64,000 nt of DNA from Devosia lucknowensis (GTDB lineage: Bacteria > Pseudomonadota > Alphaproteobacteria > Rhizobiales > Devosiaceae): NCBI RefSeq assembly GCF_900177655.1, contig NZ_FXWK01000001.1, positions 2,232,001-2,296,000 on the forward strand, in the 5' to 3' direction. Both the position numbers and the translations under genes were made by a program. The notes beneath the pieces were generated by a model, which did not search any database, was not told the DNA's origin, and saw only the letters and a program-made list of their open reading frames with translations. This document shows positions 26,211-36,021 of the stretch, piece by piece; the first letter of the stretch is position 1; every line of letters starts with the position of its first letter.

Positions 26211-28315
26211 GACTGACTATCAAGACAAAACTGGCGGCGGTCTTTACCACCGTCGTGGCGCTTTCGGGCGCCGGCATGTTCATCGCCATCCAGAACCTGG
26301 GTACGATCAACGAGCGCATGGACACGATCGTCAACGGCCCTGTCACCCGCTCGCTGGCGCTCAAGCAGATGCAGTATGACATGGCGTCGGTCTCCAACGA
26401 TATCCGCTCCATGATCATCAGCACCGATGATGCCGAAATCTCGGCCCTTCGTCGCGATGTCGCGGATCGGATCGGCAAGCTCACCAGCAACGCCGAGGGC
26501 ATGGTCGGCCAGTTCGCTCTCCCCGAGCTGAACGAGCGCATGCAGACCATCGTGACCACCATGGGAGCCTACGAGACGGCTCTTGCACGCGTTCAGGAAG
26601 AAGCATCCAAGAATAGCGACCAGCAAGCATTCGAAATTTCGACCACCCGCGGCAGCGCCGCGATCACTGCCGCCGAAAATTCGATCGGCCTGCTGCGCAG
26701 CACCCTGACCAGCCGTATCTCGACCGGCGACGTTTCGGCCAACCAGGCCTATCAGGTCGCCAGCGACCTGCAGGTTGGCGTGTCCAACGCCTTCCGTCAG
26801 CACCGCAACGTGCTGCTGGCCTCCAGTGATCCGGTCAAGCAGGCCGAATGGCTCGCCGATTTCGAGGCCGCTGCCGCAGCCCTGCCGGTCGAGATGGAAC
26901 GCCTTGCACGCATGGTCACCGGCGGCGAGGTCAGCCAGCTCAACCAGGTCCGCACCGACGTGACGACCCTGCTCGAAGCCAGTGCCGCCGCAAACGTCAT
27001 CGCACAGGAACGCTCGCAGTTCCTGGCCAACGAGCTCAATGCCACCGAGGCGGCTCCCTTGCGCGCCTCCATCAGCGGTCTCGTCGACGAGATCGTCGCC
27101 CGCAATGACCAGGTGCTCGCTGACGCAGTGACCAATGCCAATGCCATGTACGAACAGAGCCGCCTGCTGCTGATCGCGCTGCTCGCCGGTTCGGTGCTGA
27201 TTGCTGCCGTCGCGGCCATCTGGATCGTCGTGTCGATTTCCCGCGCCCTCTCCAGCGCTGCACGCCTTGCCGAAGAAGTTGCGGCTGGCAATCTGTCCGC
27301 CACCGCAAAGGTCAGCGGCGACGACGAAGTCGGCGACCTTATCAAGACCCTCAACGCCATGACCCGCAAGCTGCGTGAAGTCGTAGCCGAAGTGACCGCC
27401 GCGACCCGCAATGTCGCCGCGGGCTCGCAGGAAATGTCGGCCACGGCCGAACAGCTCTCGCAGGGTGCCACCGAACAGGCGTCCTCGACCGAAGAAGCCT
27501 CGGCATCCATGGAAGAAATGGCCGCCACCATCAAGCAGTCTGCCGACAATGCTTCGCAGACCGAAAAGATCGCCCGCCAGTCTGCTGCCGATGCGATCGC
27601 CTCCGGCGAGGCCGTCAACAACGCCGTCACGGCGATGCAGACCATTGCCGAAAAGATCATGGTCGTGCAGGAAATCGCCCGCCAGACCGACCTTCTCGCC
27701 CTCAACGCCGCGGTGGAAGCCGCTCGTGCCGGCGAACATGGCCGCGGTTTCGCAGTCGTGGCATCCGAAGTGCGCAAGCTGGCCGAACGCAGCCAGGCTG
27801 CAGCAGCCGAGATCTCGACCCTTTCGGGCACGACCGTGAAGGCCGCCCAGTCCGCCGGCGAAATGCTCGGCAAGTTGGTGCCCGATATCCAGCGCACGGC
27901 CGAACTGGTGGAAGAAATCTCCGCCGGCAGCCGCGAGCAGAATGCCGGTGCAGCCCAGATCAACACGGCCATCCAGCAGCTCGACAAGGTCACCCAGCAG
28001 AACACCTCGGCCGCCGAAGAAATGTCGGCGACCTCGGAAGAGCTGGCCAGCCAGGCCGAACAGCTGCAGGCCGCCATCAGCTACTTCCGCGTCGATGCCT
28101 CGACCCACGCACCGGCCGCCAACGACGCTGTCGAGCATGACGAGCTCAAGGCCGCCATCATGGCCAAGGCACCGCACATGGCGCCGCGCGCCAAGGCAGC
28201 CAAGCCCGCCAAGAGCAAGCCCAAGTCCTCCAATGCCGGCGGCGGGTTCGATCTCGACATGGGCGACATGGGTGATGACCTCGACAGCGACTTCTCCCGT
28301 CGCGGCGCGGCCTGA
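26207..28315 (+). CDS. transmembrane methyl-accepting chemotaxis protein
   Basis: A receptor of 702 residues. TM1 is near residues 7-29, a helical periplasmic sensor covers about 30-318 (long four-helix type, no PAS or Cache motif seen), TM2 is 319-343, HAMP about 344-395, and the signalling domain runs to about 645. The hairpin tip ([20 protein letters not shown]) is canonical. The tail is Ala/Pro/Lys-rich and ends in an acidic [13 protein letters not shown] segment, with no NWETF-type CheR tether. It starts at the GTG at 26207, overlapping cheW. Its ligand is unknown. Confidence 0.95.
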   Translation: MRLTIKTKLAAVFTTVVALSGAGMFIAIQNLGTINERMDTIVNGPVTRSLALKQMQYDMASVSNDIRSMIISTDDAEISALRRDVADRIGKLTSNAEGMVGQFALPELNERMQTIVTTMGAYETALARVQEEASKNSDQQAFEISTTRGSAAITAAENSIGLLRSTLTSRISTGDVSANQAYQVASDLQVGVSNAFRQHRNVLLASSDPVKQAEWLADFEAAAAALPVEMERLARMVTGGEVSQLNQVRTDVTTLLEASAAANVIAQERSQFLANELNATEAAPLRASISGLVDEIVARNDQVLADAVTNANAMYEQSRLLLIALLAGSVLIAAVAAIWIVVSISRALSSAARLAEEVAAGNLSATAKVSGDDEVGDLIKTLNAMTRKLREVVAEVTAATRNVAAGSQEMSATAEQLSQGATEQASSTEEASASMEEMAATIKQSADNASQTEKIARQSAADAIASGEAVNNAVTAMQTIAEKIMVVQEIARQTDLLALNAAVEAARAGEHGRGFAVVASEVRKLAERSQAAAAEISTLSGTTVKAAQSAGEMLGKLVPDIQRTAELVEEISAGSREQNAGAAQINTAIQQLDKVTQQNTSAAEEMSATSEELASQAEQLQAAISYFRVDASTHAPAANDAVEHDELKAAIMAKAPHMAPRAKAAKPAKSKPKSSNAGGGFDLDMGDMGDDLDSDFSRRGAA

Positions 28316-28431
28316 TCCGAGCGCTCCCGGGCCTCAGGCAGCGCCGGCCCGGGATCATCGCGCTCAACATCAACGACATGGTGGACGGGTGACCGTCCAC
28401 CTCAACCGCCGCGGTGGGCACAGGACAAACC
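28316..28431 (+). other. tandem RNA hairpins between mcp and cheW2
   Basis: TCCCGGGCC (28325-28333) pairs with GGCCCGGGA (28346-28354). GTGGACGG (28381-28388) pairs with CCGTCCAC (28393-28400) across a GUGA tetraloop of the stable GNRA class. No T-run follows either stem, so they look like RNA stability or processing elements, or leaky terminators, inside the operon. Confidence 0.6.
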
Positions 28432-28893
28432 ATGGCTGAACTTTCTCAATACGTGACCCTGGGTGTCGCCGACGAACTCTTCGCGGCCCCTGTCACCAAG
28501 GTGCAGGAAATCCTGGACATGCGGCCCATTGCCCGCCTGCCCAGGTCGCCCGACAACCTGCTCGGCATGATCGACGTGCGCGGCGAAGGCGTGCCCGTCC
28601 TCGACCTGCGGCAGACGCTTGGTATCGAGCCGGCACCCGATACGGAAAACACCCGCATCGTAGTCCTTGCCGTCTGTGGTGCCAATGGCCAGGTCGTCGT
28701 CGGCCTCCGTGCGGACCGCGTCTTCGAAGTGACCGTGCTCGACAGCGAAACACTGGACCCGGCCCCGGCCGTCAGCGCCAGCTGGAGCGGACACTGCATC
28801 CAGGGCATCGGCCGTCGGAATGGCCGCTTCGTGACCGTTCTCGATCTCGATCGTCTCCTCGGCGAGACCGCCGGCCTCAACATCGCCGCCTGA
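28432..28893 (+). CDS. cheW: CheW-like coupling protein (second copy)
   Basis: A second CheW, 153 residues and clearly diverged from the first. The fold markers are LGVADELFAAPVTKVQEIL, PDNLLGMIDVRGEGVPVLDLRQ and GIGRRNGRFVTVLDLDRLL. The start is the ATG at 28432 with AGGA upstream. It is separated from the receptor gene by a hairpin-rich 116 bp and from cheR by 56 bp that contains another palindromic hairpin (28902-28923), so its expression level may differ from the upstream genes. Confidence 0.9.
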   Translation: MAELSQYVTLGVADELFAAPVTKVQEILDMRPIARLPRSPDNLLGMIDVRGEGVPVLDLRQTLGIEPAPDTENTRIVVLAVCGANGQVVVGLRADRVFEVTVLDSETLDPAPAVSASWSGHCIQGIGRRNGRFVTVLDLDRLLGETAGLNIAA

Positions 28894-28901
28894 TCGCGTT
28901 T

Positions 28902-28923
28902 CCGGCCGGGGAAATCCGGCCGG
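28902..28923 (+). other. hairpin between cheW2 and cheR
   Basis: Two copies of the self-palindrome CCGGCCGG (28902-28909, 28916-28923) flank a 6-nt loop. They form a very GC-rich stem with no T-run, just before the cheR ribosome site. Confidence 0.5.
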
Positions 28924-28949
28924 CATCACCAAGTATTGGAGTATCCTGG

Positions 28950-29819
28950 GTGCCAGCCTTAGCCAGCCAGATCACGACTGACGTCGATGACCATCTGGAC
29001 ATGCGCGATTTCCAGCGCATCGCCACACTGATCGGGACCGAAGTGGGCATAAAGCTGCCCCCAGCCAAGCGCCTGATGGTCGAGGGCCGCCTCCGCCGCC
29101 GCCTTCGCCACCTTGGATTGGCGACATTCGCCGAATACGGCGATCTGCTGTTCCGCCGCGATGGTCTGGAAGGCGAACTGCCCTATCTGATCAACGCTGT
29201 GACCACCAACAAGACCGACTTCTTCCGCGAGCCGGAACACTTCGACTGCATGGTCAAAACCCTGGTGCCGACGCTGATCGAGCAACGCAAGGACCGCTCG
29301 CCCCTGATCAAGGTGTGGAGCGCCGCCAGCTCGACCGGAGCGGAAGCGTTCACGATCGCCATGGTCCTGGCCGATCTCCACGCCGCGCGGCGGGATTTTC
29401 GTTTCGCCGTTCTCGGCACCGACATTTCCACCGATGTTATCGAGACCGGCCAGCGCGCCATCTATCCATCCGAGCAGATCGCGCCTGTACCGCCGGGTAT
29501 GCAGACACGCTACCTCATGCATTCGAGGCGCTCAGGGGCGCGTCCCGAGGTTCGTATCGTCCCCGAACTGCGCCGGCACGTGCGCTTCGAGCGGCTGAAC
29601 CTGATGGACGCTGCCTATCCATACGACCGGGACGTCGACATCATTTTCCTGCGCAACGTCCTTATCTACTTCGAAAAGGCGGATCAGGCGAAGGTCATCA
29701 CCCGTCTCGTCGGCCATCTTCGCCCCGGCGGTTATCTTCTTCTTGGTCATTCCGAGTCCATGATCGGCACCTCGATCACCATGCGCCAGGTCGCACCCGC
29801 CGTATTCCAGAAGGTCTGA
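28950..29819 (+). CDS. cheR: chemotaxis protein methyltransferase CheR
   Basis: CheR methylates receptor glutamates with S-adenosylmethionine. The 289-residue product has the N-terminal helical domain ([20 protein letters not shown], with the substrate Arg) and the SAM domain. The SAM loop reads [12 protein letters not shown] rather than the usual STGEEPYSIAM: the second Glu is kept but the first Glu, the Pro and the Tyr are changed. RNVLIYF and LLLGHSESM are canonical. It starts at a GTG with GGAG upstream. The change is probably tolerated, but it is uncommon. Confidence 0.93.
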   Translation: MPALASQITTDVDDHLDMRDFQRIATLIGTEVGIKLPPAKRLMVEGRLRRRLRHLGLATFAEYGDLLFRRDGLEGELPYLINAVTTNKTDFFREPEHFDCMVKTLVPTLIEQRKDRSPLIKVWSAASSTGAEAFTIAMVLADLHAARRDFRFAVLGTDISTDVIETGQRAIYPSEQIAPVPPGMQTRYLMHSRRSGARPEVRIVPELRRHVRFERLNLMDAAYPYDRDVDIIFLRNVLIYFEKADQAKVITRLVGHLRPGGYLLLGHSESMIGTSITMRQVAPAVFQKV

Positions 29820-29826
29820 AGCCTCC

Positions 29827-30969
29827 ATGAGCCGCAAAATCCGCGTCCTCATCGTCGATGACAGCGCTTCGGTGCGCACGACGCTCAGCGACATCATCGA
29901 TGCCGATCCCGAACTTGAAGTGATGGGCACGGCAGCCGATCCCTATGTCGCCGTCGAGCGCATCCGCCAGGAAGTACCCGACGTGATGTTTCTCGACATC
30001 GAACTGCCGCGCATGGATGGCATCACCTTCCTCAAGAAGATCATGTCGCAGCGGCCCATTCCGGTCGTGATCTGCTCGAGCCTGGCTCAGGATGGTTCCG
30101 ACACCTTCATGCAGGCGCTCGAGGCAGGTGCGGTCGATGTCGTAGCCAAGCCGCGCGTCGATACCGCCCATTTCCTCCAGGAATCGCGCATGCGCATCTG
30201 CGACGCCGCCAAGGCCGCAGCGCACGCCAAGATGCGCGGCATTTCCAAGGTCGCCCCCGCCTTGAGGGCGCCCAGCCCCGATGTGAAGGTTGAGGCCAAG
30301 CTCACGGCCGACGCGATCATTCCAGCCATTTCGGACGCTCGGCGCGAAAGCCTGATCGCCCGCCTGCCCGTCACCGAGCCCATCGTTTCCATCGGCGCAT
30401 CCACGGGTGGCACCGAAGCGCTGCGCGAAGTGCTCGAAGCCCTGCCTTCGACGAGCCCGGCCATCCTTATCGTCCAGCACATGCCCGAAAAATTCACCTC
30501 TGCCTTCGCGCGACGGCTCGACTCCACCTGCGCGGTGCGCGTCAAGGAGGCCGAGGACGGCGACATCGTCCAGGCCGGACAGGTGCTGATCGCGCCGGGA
30601 AATCTGCATATGCTACTGGTGCGCAACGGCACCCGCTACACCGTCAAGATTCAGGACGGTCAGCACGTTTCGCGCCACCGCCCTTCGGTCGATGTGCTGT
30701 TTCGCTCCACCGCGCAATCTGCCGGGGTGAACGCGATGGGCATGATCCTGACGGGCATGGGTGATGACGGCGCGCGCGGGCTGCTTGAAATGCGGCAGAT
30801 GGGCAGCCTGACCCTGGCGCAGGACGAAGCCACGTGCGTGGTCTTCGGCATGCCCAAGGAAGCCATCCAGCGCGGGGCTGCGGTCCGCACCCTGCCCCTC
30901 CAGAAAATGGCCGCGGAAATCACCGCCTTCGGCCGCAAGAAGGTCTCAAGCATGGGAGCCAACCCGTGA
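29827..30969 (+). CDS. cheB: chemotaxis methylesterase/response regulator CheB
   Basis: A receiver-methylesterase fusion of 380 residues that removes receptor methyl groups when phosphorylated by CheA. The receiver has D11/D12 and phosphoacceptor D57 ([13 protein letters not shown]). The esterase domain (about 185-370) shows the catalytic Ser in [12 protein letters not shown], His in IVQHMPEKF and Asp in [12 protein letters not shown]. The linker of about 60 residues is longer than in enteric CheB. Its stop overlaps the next ATG (TGATG), which ties the MCP-like gene to the operon. Confidence 0.96.
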   Translation: MSRKIRVLIVDDSASVRTTLSDIIDADPELEVMGTAADPYVAVERIRQEVPDVMFLDIELPRMDGITFLKKIMSQRPIPVVICSSLAQDGSDTFMQALEAGAVDVVAKPRVDTAHFLQESRMRICDAAKAAAHAKMRGISKVAPALRAPSPDVKVEAKLTADAIIPAISDARRESLIARLPVTEPIVSIGASTGGTEALREVLEALPSTSPAILIVQHMPEKFTSAFARRLDSTCAVRVKEAEDGDIVQAGQVLIAPGNLHMLLVRNGTRYTVKIQDGQHVSRHRPSVDVLFRSTAQSAGVNAMGMILTGMGDDGARGLLEMRQMGSLTLAQDEATCVVFGMPKEAIQRGAAVRTLPLQKMAAEITAFGRKKVSSMGANP

Positions 30970-32708
30970 TGCCCACCGTCGATCCCGCATCTGTCCGGCA
31001 ACTCGTCTGCAATCTCGCCAGCCCTCGACAGGAAATCGAAACCGCCTTCGTTGCCGTCGGCGCGCGGCTGACCGAAGGCGCCGCCCTGCTCAACACACTG
31101 AGCAAGGTGTTCGAGGCCCTTCCCGGCACGCTGGGCGGCCAGGATGTCGAGGAAGCCACGGCTCGCCTCAACTCCGTTGCGTCCCGAGCCGAAGAGCTGG
31201 CCGCCACCTTCAGCCAGGAAAAGACCGATCTGGCGCGGCTGGTCGATGTCGTCGCCGCCGCAAATGCGCCGATCTCGGACCTCAAGCGTGCCGTCAAGAT
31301 GATGGGCATCGTCTCCGTCAACGCACGCGTGACCGCGGCGGGCATCGTCGGCGATATCGACGACTTCGACGTCTTCACCACCGATATCGCGACGCTTTCG
31401 GATTCGGCCGGCAAGACCATCCAGGATTTCGCGCAGGTCTATCGCCAGCTGACCACCGAGGTAGACCGCGCCGCTTCACAGCGTGCGCGCTTCGAGACCG
31501 CGCACGCACAAACGCTGTCGCATCTGGGAGCAAGTCTCGCCGCGACCCTCGAGGCTCTCGGCGCGCAGCGTACCACGGCTCTCGAAAGCAGTGCCCAGAC
31601 CGGACGGGTTTCCCGGCAGATCGTCGGTCGCATCGGTAGCGCCGTCATGGCCCTTCAGGTCGGCGACGCGACGCGGCAACGCATCGAACATGTGGAGACG
31701 TCACTCTCCACCCTCGCCGATCTTCTCGACGGACAGGAAGTCAGCGGCCACGTCTTTGCCGAGGACGACAGACCTGCCGCACTGGCAGCAATCGCCAATC
31801 TGCAGCAGACTCAGCTGTCCCAGACGGCTGCCAGCTTTGCCCAGGAGCTTGAACAGGCTCAGGCCGATCTGTCCGCCCTGGCCGCCGATGCCGGGACCAT
31901 CATGGACCGCAGCCGGGACTTTGGCGGCGACGAACGCGGCAAGAGTTCCGCAATTGCAAGCCTGTCCGCACAGTTGCGGACCGCGGTCACCATTCTCGCG
32001 GACTTCGAAGCCGAGCGTGCCAAGCTTGAAATCGTTGCCTCCGCCGTACAGGCAACCGTGCGCACCCTCCTTGAACATGTCGTCGCCGTGCAGGAGATCG
32101 AGGCCAATATGCGCCTCGTCAGCCTCAACGCGGCGGTGCGCTGCGCCCAGCTCGGACCGCGCGGGGCCTCCCTCACCGTGATTGCAACCCAGTTGCGCGA
32201 ACTCACCAGCGAGACCGTGGTGGCGGCAGAGGCTGCCATGGCAAGGCTCGACCAGTCGTCGCAGCTTGCCGGCTCGTTCAGCGCTGCGGCCGCGGGACAG
32301 GGCGGCGGCAAGGTCGGTGAACTCGAACAGCAGGCGACGCTGGCGCTCGACATCCTGTCGCGCCTCGACCAGCACATGGCCGCCGCCCTGGTTCGTCTCA
32401 ACAAGGATGGTCCCAAGGTGATCCGCTTGCTGCAGGACGCGGCCAGCGGGCTCGCCGGCCAGTCCTCCATGGCCGAGTTGCTGGACGATATCGCTCTTGC
32501 GATCGCGGCGCTGACGCGCGATGACGTGCCCGAAACCCCGTCCGATGGGCTGATCGAGGTCCTCGCGTCCCTGCGCAAGCATTACACGATGGAGGCGGAA
32601 CGGCAGGCGCACGACCGGCTTTTCCCGCGCCCCGCCAGCGTGGTCCAGCAGCCCGCCAACGGCACCGCGCCGGGCGACGACCTGGACCTGGCCGACTTCA
32701 TGCTTTAG
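30969..32708 (+). CDS. soluble MCP-like protein with two degenerate signalling hairpins
   Basis: A 579-residue, Ala-rich, nearly all-helical protein with no transmembrane segment or signal peptide. Two regions resemble the tip of the MCP signalling hairpin: residues about 104-150 (MGIVSVNARVTAAGIVGD) and about 376-420 (ANMRLVSLNAAVRCAQLGPRG, a close match to the [15 protein letters not shown] tip). Between them, ALQVGDATRQRIEHV (228-242) matches a motif seen in other chemotaxis-associated helical proteins. It is coupled to cheB, the last gene of the operon. I infer a cytoplasmic array component or phosphatase-like factor; the function is unknown. Its stop overlaps lacI by 11 bp. Confidence 0.75.
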   Translation: MPTVDPASVRQLVCNLASPRQEIETAFVAVGARLTEGAALLNTLSKVFEALPGTLGGQDVEEATARLNSVASRAEELAATFSQEKTDLARLVDVVAAANAPISDLKRAVKMMGIVSVNARVTAAGIVGDIDDFDVFTTDIATLSDSAGKTIQDFAQVYRQLTTEVDRAASQRARFETAHAQTLSHLGASLAATLEALGAQRTTALESSAQTGRVSRQIVGRIGSAVMALQVGDATRQRIEHVETSLSTLADLLDGQEVSGHVFAEDDRPAALAAIANLQQTQLSQTAASFAQELEQAQADLSALAADAGTIMDRSRDFGGDERGKSSAIASLSAQLRTAVTILADFEAERAKLEIVASAVQATVRTLLEHVVAVQEIEANMRLVSLNAAVRCAQLGPRGASLTVIATQLRELTSETVVAAEAAMARLDQSSQLAGSFSAAAAGQGGGKVGELEQQATLALDILSRLDQHMAAALVRLNKDGPKVIRLLQDAASGLAGQSSMAELLDDIALAIAALTRDDVPETPSDGLIEVLASLRKHYTMEAERQAHDRLFPRPASVVQQPANGTAPGDDLDLADFML

Positions 32709-33732
32709 CGGCCGTCACCCCAGGCAGCGACCCCCGGGAGATGGTGGGCATGGTCATCAGATGCGGCGTGACCGCTTGCTGTCCCTCAAGCAGCAGCTCG
32801 ACGGCTCTTCGCCCCATGTCTTCGTGTGGAAGGCCGATGGTCGTGAGACCTGGACGCAGGTAGGACGCGATTTCGTCATTGTCGAACGAGACCAGCGCCA
32901 CGTCATCGGGGATGGACAGGCCCGCCTCGGCCAGCGCCTGATAGGCCCCGAATGCCAGCCGATCATTGAGGCATAGCAGCGCGCGCGGTCGCTGGCTCTT
33001 GAGCAGTTTGCGGGTCAGGTCGTAACCGAAATTGGGCTCCCAGTTCCAGCAGCTGAGTTCGGCGCTGAAGCGAAGGCCAGCATCGTCCATGGCCTCGCGG
33101 ATACCGAGAAACCTGCGCGAAATACTCTCCGACCTGAACAACCCCTCTTCCTGCTTGGCGTTGTGACCGAGAAGCACGATACCATCGCGCACACCTGACT
33201 GCGCGAGGAGCTTGACCGCCGCGCGCCCGCCTTCATACTCGTCGGGCAGGACTGAGACGGGAAAGCGCGCACTCGTGCCGTTGAGCATCACCACGGGCAC
33301 GCTGATTGCTAGATCTGGCACGAACACTTCACGCGACCGCATGGCCGCAAAGATCAGCCCGTCCACCTGCCGATCCAGGGCCGCCTCGACCGCCTGGATT
33401 TCGCGGGCCGGTTCGCCACCGGTCTCGAGCACCAGCATGACGTGCTTGGCGTCCTCGGCTGCACCAAGGGCCCCCCGGATCAACCCGCTCGCAAAACGCG
33501 TCGTCGCGACATAATCGGAAATGAACGCGAACGAACGCGACTTGTCGGTTCGCAGCGCGCGGGCCGCGACATTGGGCCGATAGCCGAGGCTCGCGGCGGC
33601 ATCGTGCACTTTCTTGTGCGCCTCGGGCGACAGGCGCGTATCCGGCTTGCCCGTCAGGATCATCGACGCAGCCGTGGTCGACAGGCCTGCCAGACGGGCG
33701 ACATCCGCCAGTGTCACGCGCTTCTTTGCCAC
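32698..33732 (-). CDS. LacI-family repressor of the adjacent sugar genes
   Basis: A 344-residue LacI protein: helix-turn-helix at residues 4-26 (RVTLADVARLAGLSTTAASMILTG), hinge helix NVAARALRT, then a periplasmic-binding-protein-like sugar domain. I start at the GTG at 33732 because the helix-turn-helix begins four residues on and GGGAGGA lies upstream; the open frame extends 28 codons further. It is divergent from the GH32/68-like gene. Two 16-bp palindromes sharing GCTAAAT half-sites (33824 and 36022) are its likely operators, making it both self-regulated and the switch for the following six genes. Confidence 0.93.
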   Translation of the reverse strand: MAKKRVTLADVARLAGLSTTAASMILTGKPDTRLSPEAHKKVHDAAASLGYRPNVAARALRTDKSRSFAFISDYVATTRFASGLIRGALGAAEDAKHVMLVLETGGEPAREIQAVEAALDRQVDGLIFAAMRSREVFVPDLAISVPVVMLNGTSARFPVSVLPDEYEGGRAAVKLLAQSGVRDGIVLLGHNAKQEEGLFRSESISRRFLGIREAMDDAGLRFSAELSCWNWEPNFGYDLTRKLLKSQRPRALLCLNDRLAFGAYQALAEAGLSIPDDVALVSFDNDEIASYLRPGLTTIGLPHEDMGRRAVELLLEGQQAVTPHLMTMPTISRGSLPGVTAAKA

Positions 33733-33823
33733 GCCCGCTCGTCCTCCCGTTGGTCCTGCCGATCCGTTCGCACTGGATATCCATGCGCCACCGCCTTGAC
33801 AAGTTGGCGGCATCATAGCATGG

Positions 33824-33839
33824 GCTAAATGGTTTTAGC
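33824..33839. promoter_or_regulatory. LacI operator 1
   Basis: GCTAAATGGTTTTAGC: GCTAAA and TTTAGC arms, symmetric except for the centre. It lies between lacI and the GH gene, downstream of a TTGACA (33796-33801). The arms are shared with operator 2 at 36022. Confidence 0.8.
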
Positions 33840-33865
33840 AAAGACCTCGGAAAGGGGCCTGAGGA

Positions 33866-34819
33866 ATGGCGTTCCACCTGCCGGACCACTGGGTTTGGGA
33901 TTTTTGGCTCGCCGACGATGGCGAGAGCTATCACCTGTTCTACCTGCACGCCCCCAAATCGCTCGGCAATCCCGACCTGAGGCATCGCAATGCCCGGATC
34001 GGTCGCGCCACGTCGACGGACCTGCGCAACTGGACCGATCACGGCCAGATCTTTAACGCAGGGCCGGAAGGCAGTTTCGATGGGAGCGCCACCTGGACGG
34101 GCAGCGTCGTGCGCGGTCCGGACAATCTCTGGAGGCTATTCTATACCGGCTCGCGCTTCCTTTCGCCCGACACTGTCGCGAACATTGAGACCGTTGGCCT
34201 CGCCACATCGCCCGATCTCGTGACCTGGACCAAGCAACCCGGCCCGGTCTGCGTCGCCGACCCCGATCACTACGAAACCCTGGGCACGTCGTCCTGGCCC
34301 GAAGAGGCGTGGCGCGATCCCTGGGTCTATTGGCGCCAGGCGGACCAGCGCTGGCACATGCTGACCACCGCGCGCGGCAAGCATGGCAGCGAGCCGGACC
34401 GCGGCATCATGGGTCACGCCGTCTCGATCGACCTCAAGACCTGGACGGTCAACGAGCCTATCGGGCATGTCGGGTCGGGATTTGCCCACCTCGAAGTCTT
34501 CCAGATCGTGGAAGTCGCCGGTCAGCGCCATCTGGTGTTTTGCTGCGACACAGCCAAGCTCTGTGGCGCCCGCGTCGGACAAACCGGGGGCATCTGGAGC
34601 CTGCCCGTCGGCGACCTGCCCGGTCCGGTCGACTTCTCCGCAGCACGCCTGCTCGTGGACGAAACGCTTTATGCCGGCCGCATCAGCTTTGATCGAGACG
34701 GCCAGCCATGCCTTTTGGCATTCCACAACGTCACCGAAAACGGCAGCTTCCGCGGCGGCATCTGCGACCCGCTACCCATCACGTCAGGCGCTGACGGCTA
34801 CCTGCGGGTGGCGTCATGA
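33866..34819 (+). CDS. glycoside hydrolase, GH32/GH68 (clan J)-like
   Basis: A 317-residue cytoplasmic (no signal peptide) five-bladed beta-propeller hydrolase. The clan-J acidic triad can be placed: nucleophile D12 in WVWDFW (compare VWDSW of levansucrase), D151 in WRDP, and acid/base E210 in HLEVFQ. Clan-J enzymes act on fructosides such as sucrose, inulin or levan pieces. It is short for GH32, lacking the C-terminal beta-sandwich. It leads an operon with the serine hydrolase (ATGA overlap), ahead of the sugar importer, and is under the LacI operator. Fructo-oligosaccharide use is inference. Confidence 0.82.
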   Translation: MAFHLPDHWVWDFWLADDGESYHLFYLHAPKSLGNPDLRHRNARIGRATSTDLRNWTDHGQIFNAGPEGSFDGSATWTGSVVRGPDNLWRLFYTGSRFLSPDTVANIETVGLATSPDLVTWTKQPGPVCVADPDHYETLGTSSWPEEAWRDPWVYWRQADQRWHMLTTARGKHGSEPDRGIMGHAVSIDLKTWTVNEPIGHVGSGFAHLEVFQIVEVAGQRHLVFCCDTAKLCGARVGQTGGIWSLPVGDLPGPVDFSAARLLVDETLYAGRISFDRDGQPCLLAFHNVTENGSFRGGICDPLPITSGADGYLRVAS

Positions 34820-35976
34820 GCACCGTCATACACGGCTCCGCCGAGCCCGGCTTCGAACCGGTTGCCGATGCCTTTGCGGCGGCCTTCGCCGGTCGCCCGG
34901 CCATGGGTGCGGCCCTGCATGTGAAGATGGACGGGCAGACCGTCGTCGACCTCTGGGGCGGCGTTGCCGACGCGCGCGACAACCGCGCCTGGACCGCCGA
35001 TACCCCCTCGGTGATCTTTTCGTGCACCAAGGGCCTGATGTCGATCCTGATCGCCAGGCTCGTGCAGGACGGCAAGCTCGACTATCTTGCGCCCGTTGCC
35101 CGCTACTGGCCGGAATTCGCCGTTTCGGGCAAGGCGTCGGTGACGGTAGGCGAGGCCCTCGCGCATCGGGCTGGTCTCTCCGCCCCGCGCCAGACACTGA
35201 CCGAGGACGATATCCTGACCTGGGATCGCGTCACCGCCATACTCGCCGATCAGGAGCCGCTCTGGCCGATCGGCGAAGGCTATCAGTATCACGCCCTGAC
35301 CCACGGCTGGCTCGCAGGCGAACTCGTCCGCCGGGTGACCGGCGTTTCCCCTGGCGCCTATTTTCGTCAGCTTATCGCCGAGCCATTGGGCGTCGACGCC
35401 TGGATCGGCCTGCCCGATGCGGTGCAGCCCCGGGTGGCTCATCTGCAGGTCAGTCCTCCCCTTTCCGCCCTCTGGGCCGACGAGGCAGGCAAACCCGGCC
35501 CGAACTGGCCATACAAGGCCATGACGCTGGGCGACGCTCTGCCGGCCGATCTGGTCACGGCCGATGGCGGCTTCAACCACGAGCGCATCCGTGCCGCCGA
35601 GATCCCCGGCGCCGGCGGCATCGCCACTGCGGCGGCCCTGGCTTCGATCTGGTCGGCAACCGTTGTGCCCGTCAAGGGCGAACGACTTGTCGGCGACGCC
35701 GTCATCGCCACCGCGACCAGGACGCAAAGCGAAGGCAGGCCGGTCTTTGGCGGCGATCCTCCCTATTCTCGCTGGGGCTATGGCTTCCAGCTCGACTCCG
35801 AAGCGCGGCGTTATCTTGGCGACGGCTGTTTCGGACATGACGGCGCCGGGGGACAGGTCGGTTTTGCCGACCCTCGGCACCGTATCGGTTTCGGTTTCAT
35901 CACCAATTGGATGATGGGCCCGGAAGACCAGCGCGCAACGGAAATCATCACGGCGTTGCGCAAGGTCACTTCGTAG
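34816..35976 (+). CDS. serine hydrolase, class C beta-lactamase/EstB-like fold
   Basis: A 386-residue cytoplasmic enzyme of the beta-lactamase-related esterase family. The catalytic S69-x-x-K72 is in FSCTKG, the Tyr motif is in EGYQYHALTHG (Y156/Y158), and HDGAGGQ near residue 345 stands in for the KTG box. The missing signal peptide and the EstB-like layout point to an esterase, not a cell-wall enzyme. Position between a glycoside hydrolase and a sugar importer suggests removal of acyl groups from imported sugars (inference). It overlaps the GH gene by ATGA. Confidence 0.85.
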   Translation: MSTVIHGSAEPGFEPVADAFAAAFAGRPAMGAALHVKMDGQTVVDLWGGVADARDNRAWTADTPSVIFSCTKGLMSILIARLVQDGKLDYLAPVARYWPEFAVSGKASVTVGEALAHRAGLSAPRQTLTEDDILTWDRVTAILADQEPLWPIGEGYQYHALTHGWLAGELVRRVTGVSPGAYFRQLIAEPLGVDAWIGLPDAVQPRVAHLQVSPPLSALWADEAGKPGPNWPYKAMTLGDALPADLVTADGGFNHERIRAAEIPGAGGIATAAALASIWSATVVPVKGERLVGDAVIATATRTQSEGRPVFGGDPPYSRWGYGFQLDSEARRYLGDGCFGHDGAGGQVGFADPRHRIGFGFITNWMMGPEDQRATEIITALRKVTS

Positions 35977-36021
35977 CCGCGCTCCGCACAAAGGCATATT
36001 GACTCCACTTTGTGCGCATGC

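Noticed and set aside
25688..28177. An 829-codon minus-strand frame opposite cheW and mcp
   Set aside because: Antisense shadow of two clearly coding genes; its Gly/His/Asp-rich sequence mirrors the repetitive MCP codons.
33796..33824. A full -35/-10 promoter ending at LacI operator 1
   Set aside because: TTGACA is clear but no -10 hexamer occurs at an acceptable spacing.
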